DNA from: Campylobacter troglodytis
GTDB taxonomy: Bacteria; Campylobacterota; Campylobacteria; Campylobacterales; Campylobacteraceae
NCBI RefSeq assembly: GCF_006864425.1
Contig: NZ_QHLI01000004.1
Location: 23,479 to 87,478 of the forward strand
Direction: 5' to 3'
DNA length: 64,000 nt
Below, piece by piece: positions 45,906 through 55,012 of the stretch. Every line of letters starts with the position of its first letter. The first letter of the stretch is position 1. Below the pieces are notes generated by a model that was not told where the DNA came from, searched no databases, and saw nothing but the letters and a program-made list of their open reading frames with translations. The translations under genes were made by a program, and so were the position numbers.

Positions 45906-47291
45906 ATGGATTTTGTGATGATTGCTTGTACGCTTGTTGCGGTTGGTATTGTGGCTTATTATGTGCTAAAAAACTATAATCCCATTTTTATCTTCTTCTT
46001 TTCAGGACTTGTCATTTTAATGCTAGCCTTTTATCTAACAAACACACCTCTGCCAAGTACTCAAAGAAAACCAGAAGAAATAAGCTTTTTTACAAATTTA
46101 CTTGATGGCTTTGTCTTTATCACAGAAACCTTTAAGAAAAATCTAGCCGGAGTTGGACTTATCATAATGTCAGTAGCTGGCTTTGCAGGCTATATGAAGC
46201 ACATTAATGCCTCCTCAAAGCTAGCCTATCTTGCCAACAAGCCCTTGGCTAGGATCAAAAATAAATATCTAGTATTAAGTGGAACCTTTGTGGTAGGAAT
46301 GGCACTGAAAATAGTAATTTCTTCTTATGCAGGACTTATCATACTTTTGCTTGCCTGTATATATCCTGTACTTATAGCCCTTGGAATTCGCCCTATAACA
46401 GCTGCTTCTGTGCTTTCTTTAATAGCCCTTGATTATGGACCAAAGGATGGAAATTCCATAAATATGGCTGATATGGTAGGCGAAAAAGACAATGTAGTAG
46501 GGATATTTTTAAATTATCAAATCTACACAGTCCTAGCCTATGTGGTGGTCTTAGCCCTTTTAATCCCATTTTATTACTCTTATATGGACAAAAAAGATAG
46601 ATTAAGAGGGCTTGATAATGAAGAAATTCAAAGACCTGAGATTATCGATCCCAAGTGTCCTACCTTTTATATCTTATTGCCCTGGCTTCCCATTATCTTT
46701 TTATTTACAGCTTATTTTAGCGATGTAAAGCTTGATGTAATTACGGCAAATTTCATAAGCATAGCCCTTGTTTTTATCATTGAATTTATTCGTTACCGTG
46801 ATGCTAAAAAGCTTTCAGAGGATATGATAGTGATTTTAAGGTCTATGGCTGAGATCTTTATAACAGTTGTATCCATCATCATAGCAGCTAGCATCTTTGC
46901 TGAGGGCATTAAAGCCTTAGGGGGTATAGGTATAATAGCCAATTGGATCTCAAATATGGGAGCCTTGGCACTCATCTTAACCATAAGCCTTTTAAGCTTT
47001 ATAGTGTATTTTGCTGCTGTGATTATGGGAAGTGGGATTGCAGCTTTTAATGCCTTTGGGAGATTAGCACCTGACATAGCTTCAAAACTTGGCATTCCTC
47101 CCATAGTGCTTGTTTTGCCCATAGAAATGGCATCTTGCTTGGGAAGGGCAGCCTCTCCTATCTCAGGTGGGATTTTGATTTTAGCTGGTTATACAAAGCT
47201 AAGTCCCATAGCCCTTGTAAAAAGATCAACCCCACTTTTGCTTGTAGGAATGATCGTAAATATACTTGTGGCTTACTGTTTGTCTTTGTAA
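45906..47291 (+). CDS. dcuC: C4-dicarboxylate transporter, DcuC family
   Basis: A 461-residue inner-membrane carrier with about 12 helices. DcuC-type proteins exchange or export succinate during fumarate respiration. Visible: a hydrophobic N-terminus (FVMIACTLVAVGIVAYYVL), SVAGFAGYMKHINASSKLAY (about 95-114), LDYGPKDGNSINMADMVGE (about 172-190) and ASCLGRAASPISGGILILAG near the C-terminus. AAAGGAAG lies 6 bp before the ATG. The IS remnant directly upstream leaves about 130 bp for a promoter. C4-dicarboxylates are central to the energy metabolism of campylobacters. Confidence 0.88.
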   Translation: MDFVMIACTLVAVGIVAYYVLKNYNPIFIFFFSGLVILMLAFYLTNTPLPSTQRKPEEISFFTNLLDGFVFITETFKKNLAGVGLIIMSVAGFAGYMKHINASSKLAYLANKPLARIKNKYLVLSGTFVVGMALKIVISSYAGLIILLLACIYPVLIALGIRPITAASVLSLIALDYGPKDGNSINMADMVGEKDNVVGIFLNYQIYTVLAYVVVLALLIPFYYSYMDKKDRLRGLDNEEIQRPEIIDPKCPTFYILLPWLPIIFLFTAYFSDVKLDVITANFISIALVFIIEFIRYRDAKKLSEDMIVILRSMAEIFITVVSIIIAASIFAEGIKALGGIGIIANWISNMGALALILTISLLSFIVYFAAVIMGSGIAAFNAFGRLAPDIASKLGIPPIVLVLPIEMASCLGRAASPISGGILILAGYTKLSPIALVKRSTPLLLVGMIVNILVAYCLSL

Positions 47292-47448
47292 AACTTTTGT
47301 GTTATAATCTTGTCTTAATTTGATCTAAGTTATAACTTTAAGCTTTTTTAAAGGTTTTAAATTTAAAAGGGCTTACTTGAATTTAAATACTTTCAATTCA
47401 AAGAAAAGCTAGATATTTAGATCAAAAATTTACTAAAAAGGACAAAAA

Positions 47449-47937
47449 ATGCCATTACTTGACAGCTTTAAGGTGGATCACACCATTATGCCAGCCCCTG
47501 CTGTGAGGCTTGCAAAGACTATGCAAACTCCAAGCAAGGATACAGTTAGCGTTTATGATCTTCGTTTTTGTGTGCCAAACAAAGATATTTTAAGTGAAAA
47601 GGGCATACATACCTTGGAGCATTTGTTTGCTGGCTTTATGAGGGATCATTTAAATTCAAATAGCGTTGAGATCATCGACATTTCTCCTATGGGTTGTCGC
47701 ACGGGATTTTATATGAGCCTTATTGGTACGCCAAGTGATGAGAGCGTAAAAGAGGCCTGGGTTGCTAGTATGAAGGACATCTTAAATGCTACGCAAATAC
47801 CAGAGGCAAATAAATATCAATGCGGCACCTTTAAAATGCACTCCTTAGAAGAGGCTAAAAGCATAGCTCAAAGTGTGCTTGATAGGGGCATAGGCATAAT
47901 GGATACTCAAAAACTACTCTTAAAAGAATTTGCCTAA
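47449..47937 (+). CDS. luxS: S-ribosylhomocysteine lyase LuxS
   Basis: A 162-residue metalloenzyme of the activated methyl cycle that yields homocysteine and the AI-2 precursor. The metal ligands are intact: HTLEH (His54 and His58 in HxxEH) and YQCGTFKMH (the Cys ligand near 124). The catalytic Cys lies in MGCRTGFYM (about 82). The ribosome site is AAAAGGAC. It is monocistronic here. Confidence 0.97.
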   Translation: MPLLDSFKVDHTIMPAPAVRLAKTMQTPSKDTVSVYDLRFCVPNKDILSEKGIHTLEHLFAGFMRDHLNSNSVEIIDISPMGCRTGFYMSLIGTPSDESVKEAWVASMKDILNATQIPEANKYQCGTFKMHSLEEAKSIAQSVLDRGIGIMDTQKLLLKEFA

Positions 47938-48060
47938 AAGCTAATCCTAGGCTTAGCTTAAAGGCATTTTTGCTAAGTTAGCCTAGGAAATTCAAATTAA
48001 TTTAACACTCTACCTCAAACAAGCCTTATAAATACTTGCAAAAGCACACAAAGGCACAGT

Positions 48061-49128
48061 ATGCAAATTTTAGAATTTTTTTACGAAAATCCACCTCAAA
48101 GCAAGGAGCTTTTACATAGAAAACTAAGCCTTGATGGGCAAAATACTGTCATTAAGGGAGCAAAAAATTCAGGCAAAAGATCCTTAATCTTAAATTATTT
48201 AGCTAATTTTGACAAAGAAGAATTTTTATTTTTAAATTTTGAGGATCTTCGATTTAATGAAGCTTGCCTTGTAAATTTAAAAACATTTATCCAAAAAAAA
48301 CAGGCTAATCAAATTCACAAAAAGCTTAAAATAATCATTTTTTATGGGGTTGGCAAGGATTTTTGCTATGAGTTTTCTCCTATTTTAGAACTAACACAGT
48401 GCATAGTTGCAACTGAGTTTTTATCTTTAAAGCTTGCTGATTTTAAAGAGCTTTTGCTTGATTTTTTAGACTTTGAGGAATTTATAAGTATAAGCAAGAA
48501 GAATGTGCCTGTAAATTCACAAGTTGGAGCCTTTTTGCAAAATGGCAGAGCCTTTGGCGTGAATTTAAATGAGTATTTAAAGGCACATTTTTCACAGTTA
48601 GACTGTGAAATTCTAAGGCACATTGCAAGAAATTTAGGAGCTGAGTTTAGCACAAATGAGCTTTATTTAAGGCTTAAAAATAATTTTAAGGTATCCAAGG
48701 ATAGCCTATACAAGGCAATAAGTGAGCTTGAGGATAGAGGGGTTGTGTGTTTTTTAAATCACAGTCAAAAGAGGATTAAAAAGGTGTATTTTAGAGACTT
48801 TGCCTTGAAAAATGCCCTTTGCATAGATAAAAATTTCAAGCAGCTCTTTGCAAATGTCGTTTTCACAGAGCTTTTAAAATTAAATACTAGGTTAAGTTAT
48901 GACAAGGGCTTTGATTTTTATCTAGTAAGGGCTAAAATAGCCATTATTTTAAGTCCTACGCTTGATCTTGATCTAATTAAACTAAGGGCTAAAAAAATGC
49001 TTGCAAAGGCACTTGAGCTAGGCATTTTACACATAGTTTTTATCACTCTTTCAACAGAAGAGAGCTTTTATGAGGATGGGGTTAAGATTGACATTTTACC
49101 CTTTGATGTGTGGGCTTTGGGGCTTTAA
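48061..49128 (+). CDS. P-loop ATPase with winged-helix domain (DUF234-like)
   Basis: A 355-residue protein. The Walker A-like loop is GAKNSGKRS (about 33-41, with Arg in the GK[ST] position), followed by a FLFLNFEDLRF strand typical of archaeal-type AAA ATPases with a DUF234 domain. A winged helix follows at about 180-240 (CEILRHIARNLGAEFSTNELY, SKDSLYKAISELEDRGVV). The C-terminal part resembles the restriction-endonuclease-like DUF234 fold (FDFYLVRAKIAIILSP). The function is unknown. The unusual Walker A makes ATP hydrolysis uncertain. Confidence 0.65.
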   Translation: MQILEFFYENPPQSKELLHRKLSLDGQNTVIKGAKNSGKRSLILNYLANFDKEEFLFLNFEDLRFNEACLVNLKTFIQKKQANQIHKKLKIIIFYGVGKDFCYEFSPILELTQCIVATEFLSLKLADFKELLLDFLDFEEFISISKKNVPVNSQVGAFLQNGRAFGVNLNEYLKAHFSQLDCEILRHIARNLGAEFSTNELYLRLKNNFKVSKDSLYKAISELEDRGVVCFLNHSQKRIKKVYFRDFALKNALCIDKNFKQLFANVVFTELLKLNTRLSYDKGFDFYLVRAKIAIILSPTLDLDLIKLRAKKMLAKALELGILHIVFITLSTEESFYEDGVKIDILPFDVWALGL

Positions 49129-49883
49129 GCTAAATTTAAAGCCATTTTTAAACCAAGCCTTTTCTTAAAAATCACCAAATTCTCTCATAACAAGTATCTT
49201 CATAAATTTAGTGCTTTTAAAAAGAGTTCATAAGAATTTCACAGTTTGTAAATTTTAGTGAATTTTTGCTAGGTTTGCTTTTAACAAGAGCTTGGCACTT
49301 GAATTTTACTTGAATTTTGCCTTTTAATATTCTTTGAAGTGAGGGAAAAATTTGCTTTTTAGCCATTAAATTTGCTAAAAGCAAGGTAGCAAATCCTATA
49401 AATTCACAGCTTGCATTGATATGACTTTGTTTATAAACTCGCTTTTATTATGTTCTATAAGTAGTTTGCTTGTTTATAAAGAAACAAGGCTTGAAAGAAT
49501 ATTTTAAAATTTACTCAACTTCTGTGAATTTTAAAAATAAATCATATATTTTTTCGTCTAATTTTTCATACCCTAAACAAACTTATTTAAAGGCTTTTTT
49601 AAAAAATGTTAATTTATACAAACCACCTTTGTCATTTTGAAATAAGCTAAAAGGCTATTGGCAAACAAGGCTCATAAAATTATAAAAGGCTATTTTTCAA
49701 AAAAGTATTGATTTTAGACAAAATACCATTTTGTCATTCTAATAGTGTGCTAAAAATTCACGAATTTATAAAGAAGTGCCTTGAATTTATGGCTTCTTCG
49801 CCTAAGGCTTAAAATGACAAAACTTTTTTAGAGCCAAAGCATTTGAGATTTAGCCTAATCTTACAAAGCCTTCAAGGCTAAAT
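49129..49883. other. Intergenic region with IS and palindromic repeat traces
   Basis: No gene. At about 49320-49400 the DNA resembles the minus-strand 3' end of the IS1595 copies (TTCTTTGAAGTGAGGGAAAAA). At about 49731-49825 lies a composite repeat: GTCATTCTAATAGTG, then TTGAATTTATGGCTTCTTCGCC, then CTTAAAATGACAAAA. The same composite occurs at 59575-59665. Confidence 0.5.
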
Positions 49884-50243
49884 TTAGCCCTTTAAAGCTT
49901 GTTTTACAGTTTTAGCAAGCTTAGCAAAGCCCTCGCTATCATTCATAGCTAACTCAGCTAAGACCTTTCTATCAAGTTCTATCTTTGCCTTTTTAAGCCC
50001 ATTTATAAAGCTAGAATAGCTTAGATCATTTTGACGACAAGCTGCATTTATGCGAACTATCCAAAGCCTTCTAAAATCCCTCTTTTTAGCTCTCCTATCC
50101 CTATAAGCATAAACTAGGCTTCTTTCTAATTGCTCCTTTGCCTTGCGAAAATGCTTTCTGCGTCCGCTATAAAAGCCCCTTGCTAATTTTAAAATTTTCT
50201 TGTGTTTGCGGTGGCGAACCACTCCTGTTTTTACCCTTGCCAT
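49884..50243 (-). CDS. rplT: 50S ribosomal protein L20
   Basis: A 119-residue L20, an early-assembly rRNA-binding protein and known repressor of its operon in other bacteria. [24 protein letters not shown] opens the protein and the basic helix [24 protein letters not shown] follows. AAAGGAAAAG precedes the ATG. Confidence 0.97.
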   Translation of the reverse strand: MARVKTGVVRHRKHKKILKLARGFYSGRRKHFRKAKEQLERSLVYAYRDRRAKKRDFRRLWIVRINAACRQNDLSYSSFINGLKKAKIELDRKVLAELAMNDSEGFAKLAKTVKQALKG

Positions 50244-50694
50244 ATCTTTTCCTTTCTATTTGCTTGGTTCTTGGATTGCCTCTTGGCTTTCTTTGTGGGA
50301 GAAACCTTACTTGCACAATTTAGCTTCGTTTTGATTTTTCTTGCATAAGCCATAAATTTAGCTATCCTTGTTAAAATCATAACAACTTATTCACAGCAAG
50401 TTTGAAAAATTCAAGCCTTGCCTAAATTTTTAAAGTTCTTTAACTTGACATTTATATATGTCATTTAAGGGCTTAATTTAACAAGTAGCTAACCTTTCCC
50501 TCTTCTTACTTGCTTAAAGTAGTAAAAGGCTTTTGGCTTTACAAGCTCTATTCTTGCACTAATAAGAATTTAAGCCTTGCAAAACTTAATCTTGCATTTA
50601 CACAAATCAAGCAAGATTTGCAGTTTTGCGTGAATTTTGGACAAATTTGCAAGAAAATTCAAGCAAATGTGTCAAATTCACACATAAATCTCAA
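50244..50694. other. Gap between rpmI and rplT, no gene
   Basis: About 450 bp separate two genes that are normally adjacent. The DNA is AT-rich with AAATTCAAG and GTGAATTT words. A plus-strand 61-codon frame (50138-50323) and a 130-codon frame (50510-50902) overlap the ribosomal genes antisense and are not supported. An L20-binding leader could lie here. Confidence 0.5.
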
Positions 50695-50886
50695 CTACCT
50701 TCCTAGCATCTTTTCGACAGCTTTTACATCGCTTGGATGCACATATTTTGTAGTGCGTAAATCACGCATCCTTTTGGCAGATTTTTTAGTCAAAATGTGG
50801 CTGCGAAAGGCTGAGCCTCTTTTGATCTTATTCTTGCCTAGCTTGAAACGTTTAACAGCACTTTTTACACTCTTCATCTTTGGCAT
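50695..50886 (-). CDS. rpmI: 50S ribosomal protein L35
   Basis: A 63-residue, very basic L35: [20 protein letters not shown] at the N-terminus, [16 protein letters not shown] in the middle and VEKMLGR at the end. AAAAAGGAAG lies upstream. infC is not adjacent, as also in C. jejuni, so the IF3-L35-L20 operon is split. Confidence 0.96.
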   Translation of the reverse strand: MPKMKSVKSAVKRFKLGKNKIKRGSAFRSHILTKKSAKRMRDLRTTKYVHPSDVKAVEKMLGR

Positions 50887-51053
50887 TGCACTTCCTTTTT
50901 AAAAAAGGACAATTTTAGCTAAATTTGCTTTCAATAAAGCTGAATTTTTTAAAAATTTTAGTAATTTTTATAAAAATGACTAAATTTATGTCCTATGTAA
51001 AAATTTTAGCAAGTTTAAAATTTAAATCTTTTGAAGTTTTTTGGCTAGTTTTC

Positions 51054-51089
51054 AAAAAAAAAAAAAATAAATGAAATTATAGCTATAAT
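51054..51089 (+). promoter_or_regulatory. A14 tract and -10 box upstream of the surface polymer module
   Basis: Fourteen A (51054-51067) lie 16 bp before TATAAT (51084-51089) on the plus strand, about 160 bp upstream of the TagD-like start. On the other strand the same tract lies about 170 bp upstream of rpmI, so it could affect either gene. Confidence 0.5.
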
Positions 51090-51248
51090 TTAGGTTTTAA
51101 ATTAAGCCTTTTATAGCAAAGATTAAAGTTTTGAATTTTAAGGATCTAAGCTAAGAAAAAGCTTATTTTTAAGGCATTTTAAGAACTGTGATTTAATAAC
51201 TTTTAACACTTTGTTTTAAAAAAAGATTTGATTTTTCTAGGATTATTA

Positions 51249-51683
51249 ATGAAAAAAACAGTCAAAAATATATCTCAAAGACTAGATAGAAAACGAGTTC
51301 TTACCTTTGGAAGCTTTGATTTATTTCATTTTGGGCATTTAAAGCTTTTAGAGCGTGCTGCTGCTCTTGGAGATGAGCTTTTTGTGGGAATTTCAAGCGA
51401 TGATTTAAACTTCGCCAAAAAAGGACGCACACCCATAATGACCCAGCAAGAAAGAGCTGAGATAGTAGCCTCACTTCGCTATGTGAATGTGGTTTTTTTA
51501 GAGGAAAGCTTGGAGCTAAAAAGAGAATATATCTTGCGTTATGAGGCTGATGTCTTGGTGATGGGGGATGATTGGGCTGGGAAATTTGATGAGTTTAAAG
51601 ATATTTGCGAGGTTGTGTATTTGCCACGTACAAAAAACATCTCAACCACAGAGCTTGTAAAAAGGATAAAGAGTGATTTTTAA
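51249..51683 (+). CDS. Glycerol-3-phosphate cytidylyltransferase-like protein (TagD family)
   Basis: A 144-residue cytidylyltransferase-fold enzyme, predicted to make CDP-glycerol or a similar CDP-activated alcohol. It carries the nucleotide-binding HFGH (HxGH motif, in TFGSFDLFHFGHLKLLERA) and the C-terminal ISTTELVKRI motif. The length fits TagD. I start at MKKTVKNIS because AGGA lies just before that ATG; the open frame runs 7 codons further to a TTG. It is the first gene of the 51.2-58.6 kb module and overlaps the next gene by 11 bp. The TagF-like domain downstream would use its product. Confidence 0.82.
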   Translation: MKKTVKNISQRLDRKRVLTFGSFDLFHFGHLKLLERAAALGDELFVGISSDDLNFAKKGRTPIMTQQERAEIVASLRYVNVVFLEESLELKREYILRYEADVLVMGDDWAGKFDEFKDICEVVYLPRTKNISTTELVKRIKSDF

Positions 51684-53142
51684 GGCTCTTTTAAGGCGAA
51701 CTTTTAGAGAAACCAAAGGTGTTAATGTCCTTGCAAGGACGCTTTGCTTTTTGGCAGTGTTTTATTTTCAGCACACCAAAAGCCAAGAAAAAGCCTTTAA
51801 ACTAATGTCTTTCTTGCAAGGCTTAAAGCAAAACATAGCAAATTTTTATCTAGCTTATTTTTACTATGTGTGGGGGGATTTTAAGCTAGCCCTTTCTTAT
51901 GTGGATGCTTATTTAAAGGGCTTAAATTCAAAACACTCAAACCCCACTTCTTTTCAAGAAGCCACTCAAAACTCAAAGCAAGATAGCTTACAAGATCAAG
52001 AAAGCAAAGCTTATTCAAGGCAAGATCAAAAAAGCCCACACTCAAAGCAAGGCAAGGAAAATTCACAAGAAAATTTTAATCAAAGCCAAGAAAGCATTAA
52101 AAATTCACAAACAAATCCCACACAAGATTTAACAAAAAACTCCATTGAAGCCCTTTATTTAAAGGCTAGAATTTTATCCTATCTAGGGCGAAAGGATGAG
52201 CTTTTTAGCCTTTTATCCGCACTTTTAAAAAAGAGTAACCGTATAAAAACTTGGAGCGAGTTAGCCTATCACGCGCAAACTCAAAAAGAATTCACGCTTT
52301 TACTGAAACTTTACGAAGAAAACAAAGACAATTTTGCTAAATTTCACGCCCACAAAGATGAGCTTATATCTTCTTTAAATTTCGCAGCCTTAAAGGCTCA
52401 TTCTTATGAAGAGGCAAAAAAATTCACAAAAGAGCTTTTATTTTCAAATCTTAGAGAAAAAAAGGCTTTAAAAAGAAAAAAGCATTTAAGCAAAGCCGAT
52501 GCCAAAGAAGCCTTGCAGGACTTAGATGCTACTCTAAAAAAAGAAGGCATTGAAATGTTTTTTATCTCAGGGCTTTTTTTGGGCTTAATTCGCGAAAAAA
52601 ACTTCATAAGCCACGATTATGACTTGGATTTAGGGGTGTTTGAAAGCGATTTAGAGAAATTAAGGGATATTTTTATAAAAAGCAAGGTTTTTTTAATAAG
52701 CGATGAGGGCTTTTTTAAAGGCTTGAAACTCTTGCATATAAATGGGGCTAAGATTGATCTTTTTGTGCATTATGAAGAAGAGGGAAAGGTTTATCACGAT
52801 GGGCATTTTACTCGTTGGAGCAATTCCCCTTTTAAGCTAATTGAGCGTGAATTTTTAGGGCAAAATTATCTTAGCCCTAAAGATAAGCATTTATATCTTA
52901 GTGAAAATTATGGGGCTGATTATCTAGTGCCTAAAAATAGCCTAAATTATAATACCTACTTAGACACCCCAAATATGCAAGTAACGCAAAAGGAGCATTT
53001 TATAACCGTGCTTATTTCCTTGCTTGGCACTGAATTTGCCCTGCATAATGAGGGACGAATTTTAGCTGCCTTAAAGGCTTATGGTGCGGATGACTTCGTG
53101 GGGGAGTATTTGAGTTTTAAAAAGAATTTAAAAGTAAGTTAA
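51673..53142 (+). CDS. LicD-like phosphotransferase with helical N-terminus and low-complexity insert
   Basis: A 489-residue protein. The C-terminal half looks like the LicD/nucleotidyltransferase fold that attaches phosphorylcholine or a similar phospho-group to surface glycans: MFFISGLFLGLIREKNFISHDYDLDLGVF (about 295-323, metal-binding Asp residues) and AKIDLFVHYEE (about 355). The N-terminal part is helical and TPR-like. Residues about 86-158 are a Gln/Ser/Asn/Lys-rich insert that interrupts it (see findings). GTG start with AAAGGA 7 bp upstream, overlapping the TagD-like gene. The product is probably cytoplasmic. Its role is inferred from the fold and neighbours. Confidence 0.75.
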   Translation: MIFKALLRRTFRETKGVNVLARTLCFLAVFYFQHTKSQEKAFKLMSFLQGLKQNIANFYLAYFYYVWGDFKLALSYVDAYLKGLNSKHSNPTSFQEATQNSKQDSLQDQESKAYSRQDQKSPHSKQGKENSQENFNQSQESIKNSQTNPTQDLTKNSIEALYLKARILSYLGRKDELFSLLSALLKKSNRIKTWSELAYHAQTQKEFTLLLKLYEENKDNFAKFHAHKDELISSLNFAALKAHSYEEAKKFTKELLFSNLREKKALKRKKHLSKADAKEALQDLDATLKKEGIEMFFISGLFLGLIREKNFISHDYDLDLGVFESDLEKLRDIFIKSKVFLISDEGFFKGLKLLHINGAKIDLFVHYEEEGKVYHDGHFTRWSNSPFKLIEREFLGQNYLSPKDKHLYLSENYGADYLVPKNSLNYNTYLDTPNMQVTQKEHFITVLISLLGTEFALHNEGRILAALKAYGADDFVGEYLSFKKNLKVS

Positions 53143-53199
53143 ATGAGTAGGTTTTATAGTTTAAAACTGAGCTATTTTAGATAGATAAAGAAATGAGTA

Positions 53200-53600
53200 T
53201 TTTGTCATTGCGAGATTTTATAAATAAAGTGAGTAAAAAGGTAAATGGTTTGTCATTGCGAGATTTTACGAACAAAGTGAGTAAAATCGTGGCAATCCAC
53301 ACTTTGCAAACAAGGCTTGAATTTGTGGATTCTTCGTCTGCTGTCGTAGGCTCGTCAATGACGAAAGTAGTATGTCATTGCGAGATTTTATAAATAAAGT
53401 GAGTAAAATCGTGGCAATCCATACTTTACAAGCTGTTAGAGTGGCTATTTAGAAAATCCGTGAATTTTTTTGTTTTTTTGAAAAAATTCACATTGTCATT
53501 GCGAGCCTTTTATATAAAGGCGAAGAATCCACACTTTGCAAACAAGGCTTGAATTTGTGGATTCTTGGCACACGCTCAGAATGACAAGGTGAGCGTGAAT
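53200..53600. repeat. Cluster of GTCATTGCGAG-type palindromic repeats
   Basis: GTCATTGCGAG begins at about 53203, 53251, 53373 and 53495. The copies carry GTGAGTAAAATCGTGGCAATCCA continuations and inverse partners (GAATTTGTGGATTCTT, CTCGTCAATGAC, CTCAGAATGACAAGG). A 66-codon frame across them (53193-53393) is only a translation of the repeats. The remaining gap to 53806 is AT-rich with repeated AAAAAGCCTTTTA-like words. Confidence 0.85.
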
Positions 53601-53806
53601 TTTTTGCGATTTTTCAAAAAAATTCACAAAAATTCACGCATTTTCACAAGAAAAAGCGTTTATAAGCAAAATTAAACAAAAACACAAAAAAGGCTTTTAT
53701 TAAGAAAAATTAAACAAAAAACACAAAAAGCCTTTTAAGCAAGGGCAATTAAAAAAAGCCTTTAAAATAAAAATTAAAAAAAAGGCAAAAAAAGAAAGGA
53801 AAGCAA

Positions 53807-55012
53807 ATGTTAAGAGTTTTATTTTACCCATTTTATCTGTGGGCTATGAAGCTTTATCATTATGACAAAGACTATGAGAAGGCATTAGCCTTTTATGAAA
53901 GGGCAAGGGTTTTTCACCCCAAACACGCGAAAAATCATTTCAAAATAGCGATGTGTTATTATAAAAACAAAGACTATGCATCTGCTATTTTAAGCATAGA
54001 AGAGGCTATAAATTTAAATCCCAAAAAACAGTGGCAAAAGCAGCTAGAAACAGCTAGGCTAAAAGCATCTGCTTATTTTTCTGTGTTTAAGGCAAATGAT
54101 CCTTATTTTGCCATCATAGAAAATGCCAAAACAAAACTAGCCACAAAAAAGCATCCTAAATTCTACCTAGATCTAGCAGATGCTTATATGGCTTTAAGCT
54201 CTTTTAAAGAAGCTACTGTGAATTACGAAGCAGCCATTAAGCTTTTAAGGGATGAAGCTGAGCTTAAAAGGGCTAATTATGAGCTTGGATTTTGCTACGA
54301 GGCTATGGTTTTAAGCGAGTTAAGCTTAGAAAAACTAAGTCAAAAAGAAGAAAATGAGCTATTTAAAAAGGCTAAATCTGCTTACTCAAAGGCAATAAAA
54401 TTTGGCATCCTAGCAAAGGAAAAAGAGGAAAAAGAGGAAAAAGAGGAAAAAGAGGAAAAAGAGGAAAAAGAGGAAAAAGAGGAAAAAGAGGATCTGGCCC
54501 GGCTTGGCATAGGACTTTTGCACGAACAGGCTCAAAGATATAAGTGGGCTAAAAGGGCGTATGTGAATTTACTTAAAGAACAGGCTAGTTTAACTGTGAA
54601 TTTAAAAGAATTTGCAAGTTGGCAGGATCTGCAAGCACTTCAAACAGCCCTTGATAACAAGCCTTATTTAAGATACGAGTTAGAACACGATGTGCTTTTC
54701 AAGCTAGGCTTTGTTTATGAAAGGTGCTTAGAGCTTAAAGAGGCTATTTTTTGTTATGAGCTTGCCTTACGCGTAAATTATCTATCTTCATTTACTCATT
54801 ACCGCCTAGCCCTTTGTTTGTATCAAATGGGCGAAACTCAAAAAAGCGTGAATTTCTTTGAAGAGGCTGTGAAAAGAACTAGCGATTACCGCGGTGAATG
54901 GCATAAAAACCTAGCCCTTGCTTATGAGCGTTTAGGGCAAACAGAGTTAGCCTTAAAAGCACATCTAGAAAGCACTCAGTTTGCTTACACGGGGGGGGGG
55001 GATTATGATTAA
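53807..55012 (+). CDS. Tetratricopeptide repeat protein ending in a poly-G tract
   Basis: A 401-residue protein built from TPR helix pairs (for example YEKALAFYERARVFHPKHAK, ASAILSIEEAINLNPKKQW and EAIFCYELALRVNYLSS). It probably serves as a scaffold for the neighbouring glycan enzymes. At residues about 205-228 it contains an (EEK)n run encoded by a 9-bp tandem array. The C-terminus, TGGGDYD, is encoded by the G11 tract at 54991-55001. Its stop overlaps the ATG of the TagF-like gene by 8 bp. Removing one G would remove this stop in effect and join the two proteins in frame. No signal peptide is visible. Confidence 0.75.
   Translation: MLRVLFYPFYLWAMKLYHYDKDYEKALAFYERARVFHPKHAKNHFKIAMCYYKNKDYASAILSIEEAINLNPKKQWQKQLETARLKASAYFSVFKANDPYFAIIENAKTKLATKKHPKFYLDLADAYMALSSFKEATVNYEAAIKLLRDEAELKRANYELGFCYEAMVLSELSLEKLSQKEENELFKKAKSAYSKAIKFGILAKEKEEKEEKEEKEEKEEKEEKEEKEDLARLGIGLLHEQAQRYKWAKRAYVNLLKEQASLTVNLKEFASWQDLQALQTALDNKPYLRYELEHDVLFKLGFVYERCLELKEAIFCYELALRVNYLSSFTHYRLALCLYQMGETQKSVNFFEEAVKRTSDYRGEWHKNLALAYERLGQTELALKAHLESTQFAYTGGGDYD
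54425..54487 (+). repeat. In-frame 9-bp tandem repeat (EEK)7
   Basis: Seven perfect GAGGAAAAA units inside the TPR gene. Each unit adds Glu-Glu-Lys and keeps the frame, so copy-number change alters only the length of a charged helix. Confidence 0.9.
54991..55001 (+). repeat. G11 phase-variable tract at the TPR/TagF-like junction
   Basis: Eleven consecutive G. With 11 the TPR frame stops at 55010-55012 and the next gene starts at ATG 55005. With 10 (or 13) the TPR frame continues into the TagF-like frame. With 12 it enters the third frame. Poly-G tracts of this size are the classic contingency element of Campylobacter surface genes. Confidence 0.9.

Noticed and set aside
50510..50902. 130-codon plus-strand frame across rpmI
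   Set aside because: Antisense to rpmI for its second half and low-complexity in the first.
53193..53393. 66-codon frame with internal repeats (SLRDFINKVSK / SLRDFTNKVSK)
   Set aside because: Simply the translation of adjacent GTCATTGCGAG repeats; no ribosome site.
54991..55001. The G11 tract as a sequencing error
   Set aside because: Cannot be excluded, but 11 G leaves both genes with proper ends and an overlapping stop/start, so the assembled length is coherent.
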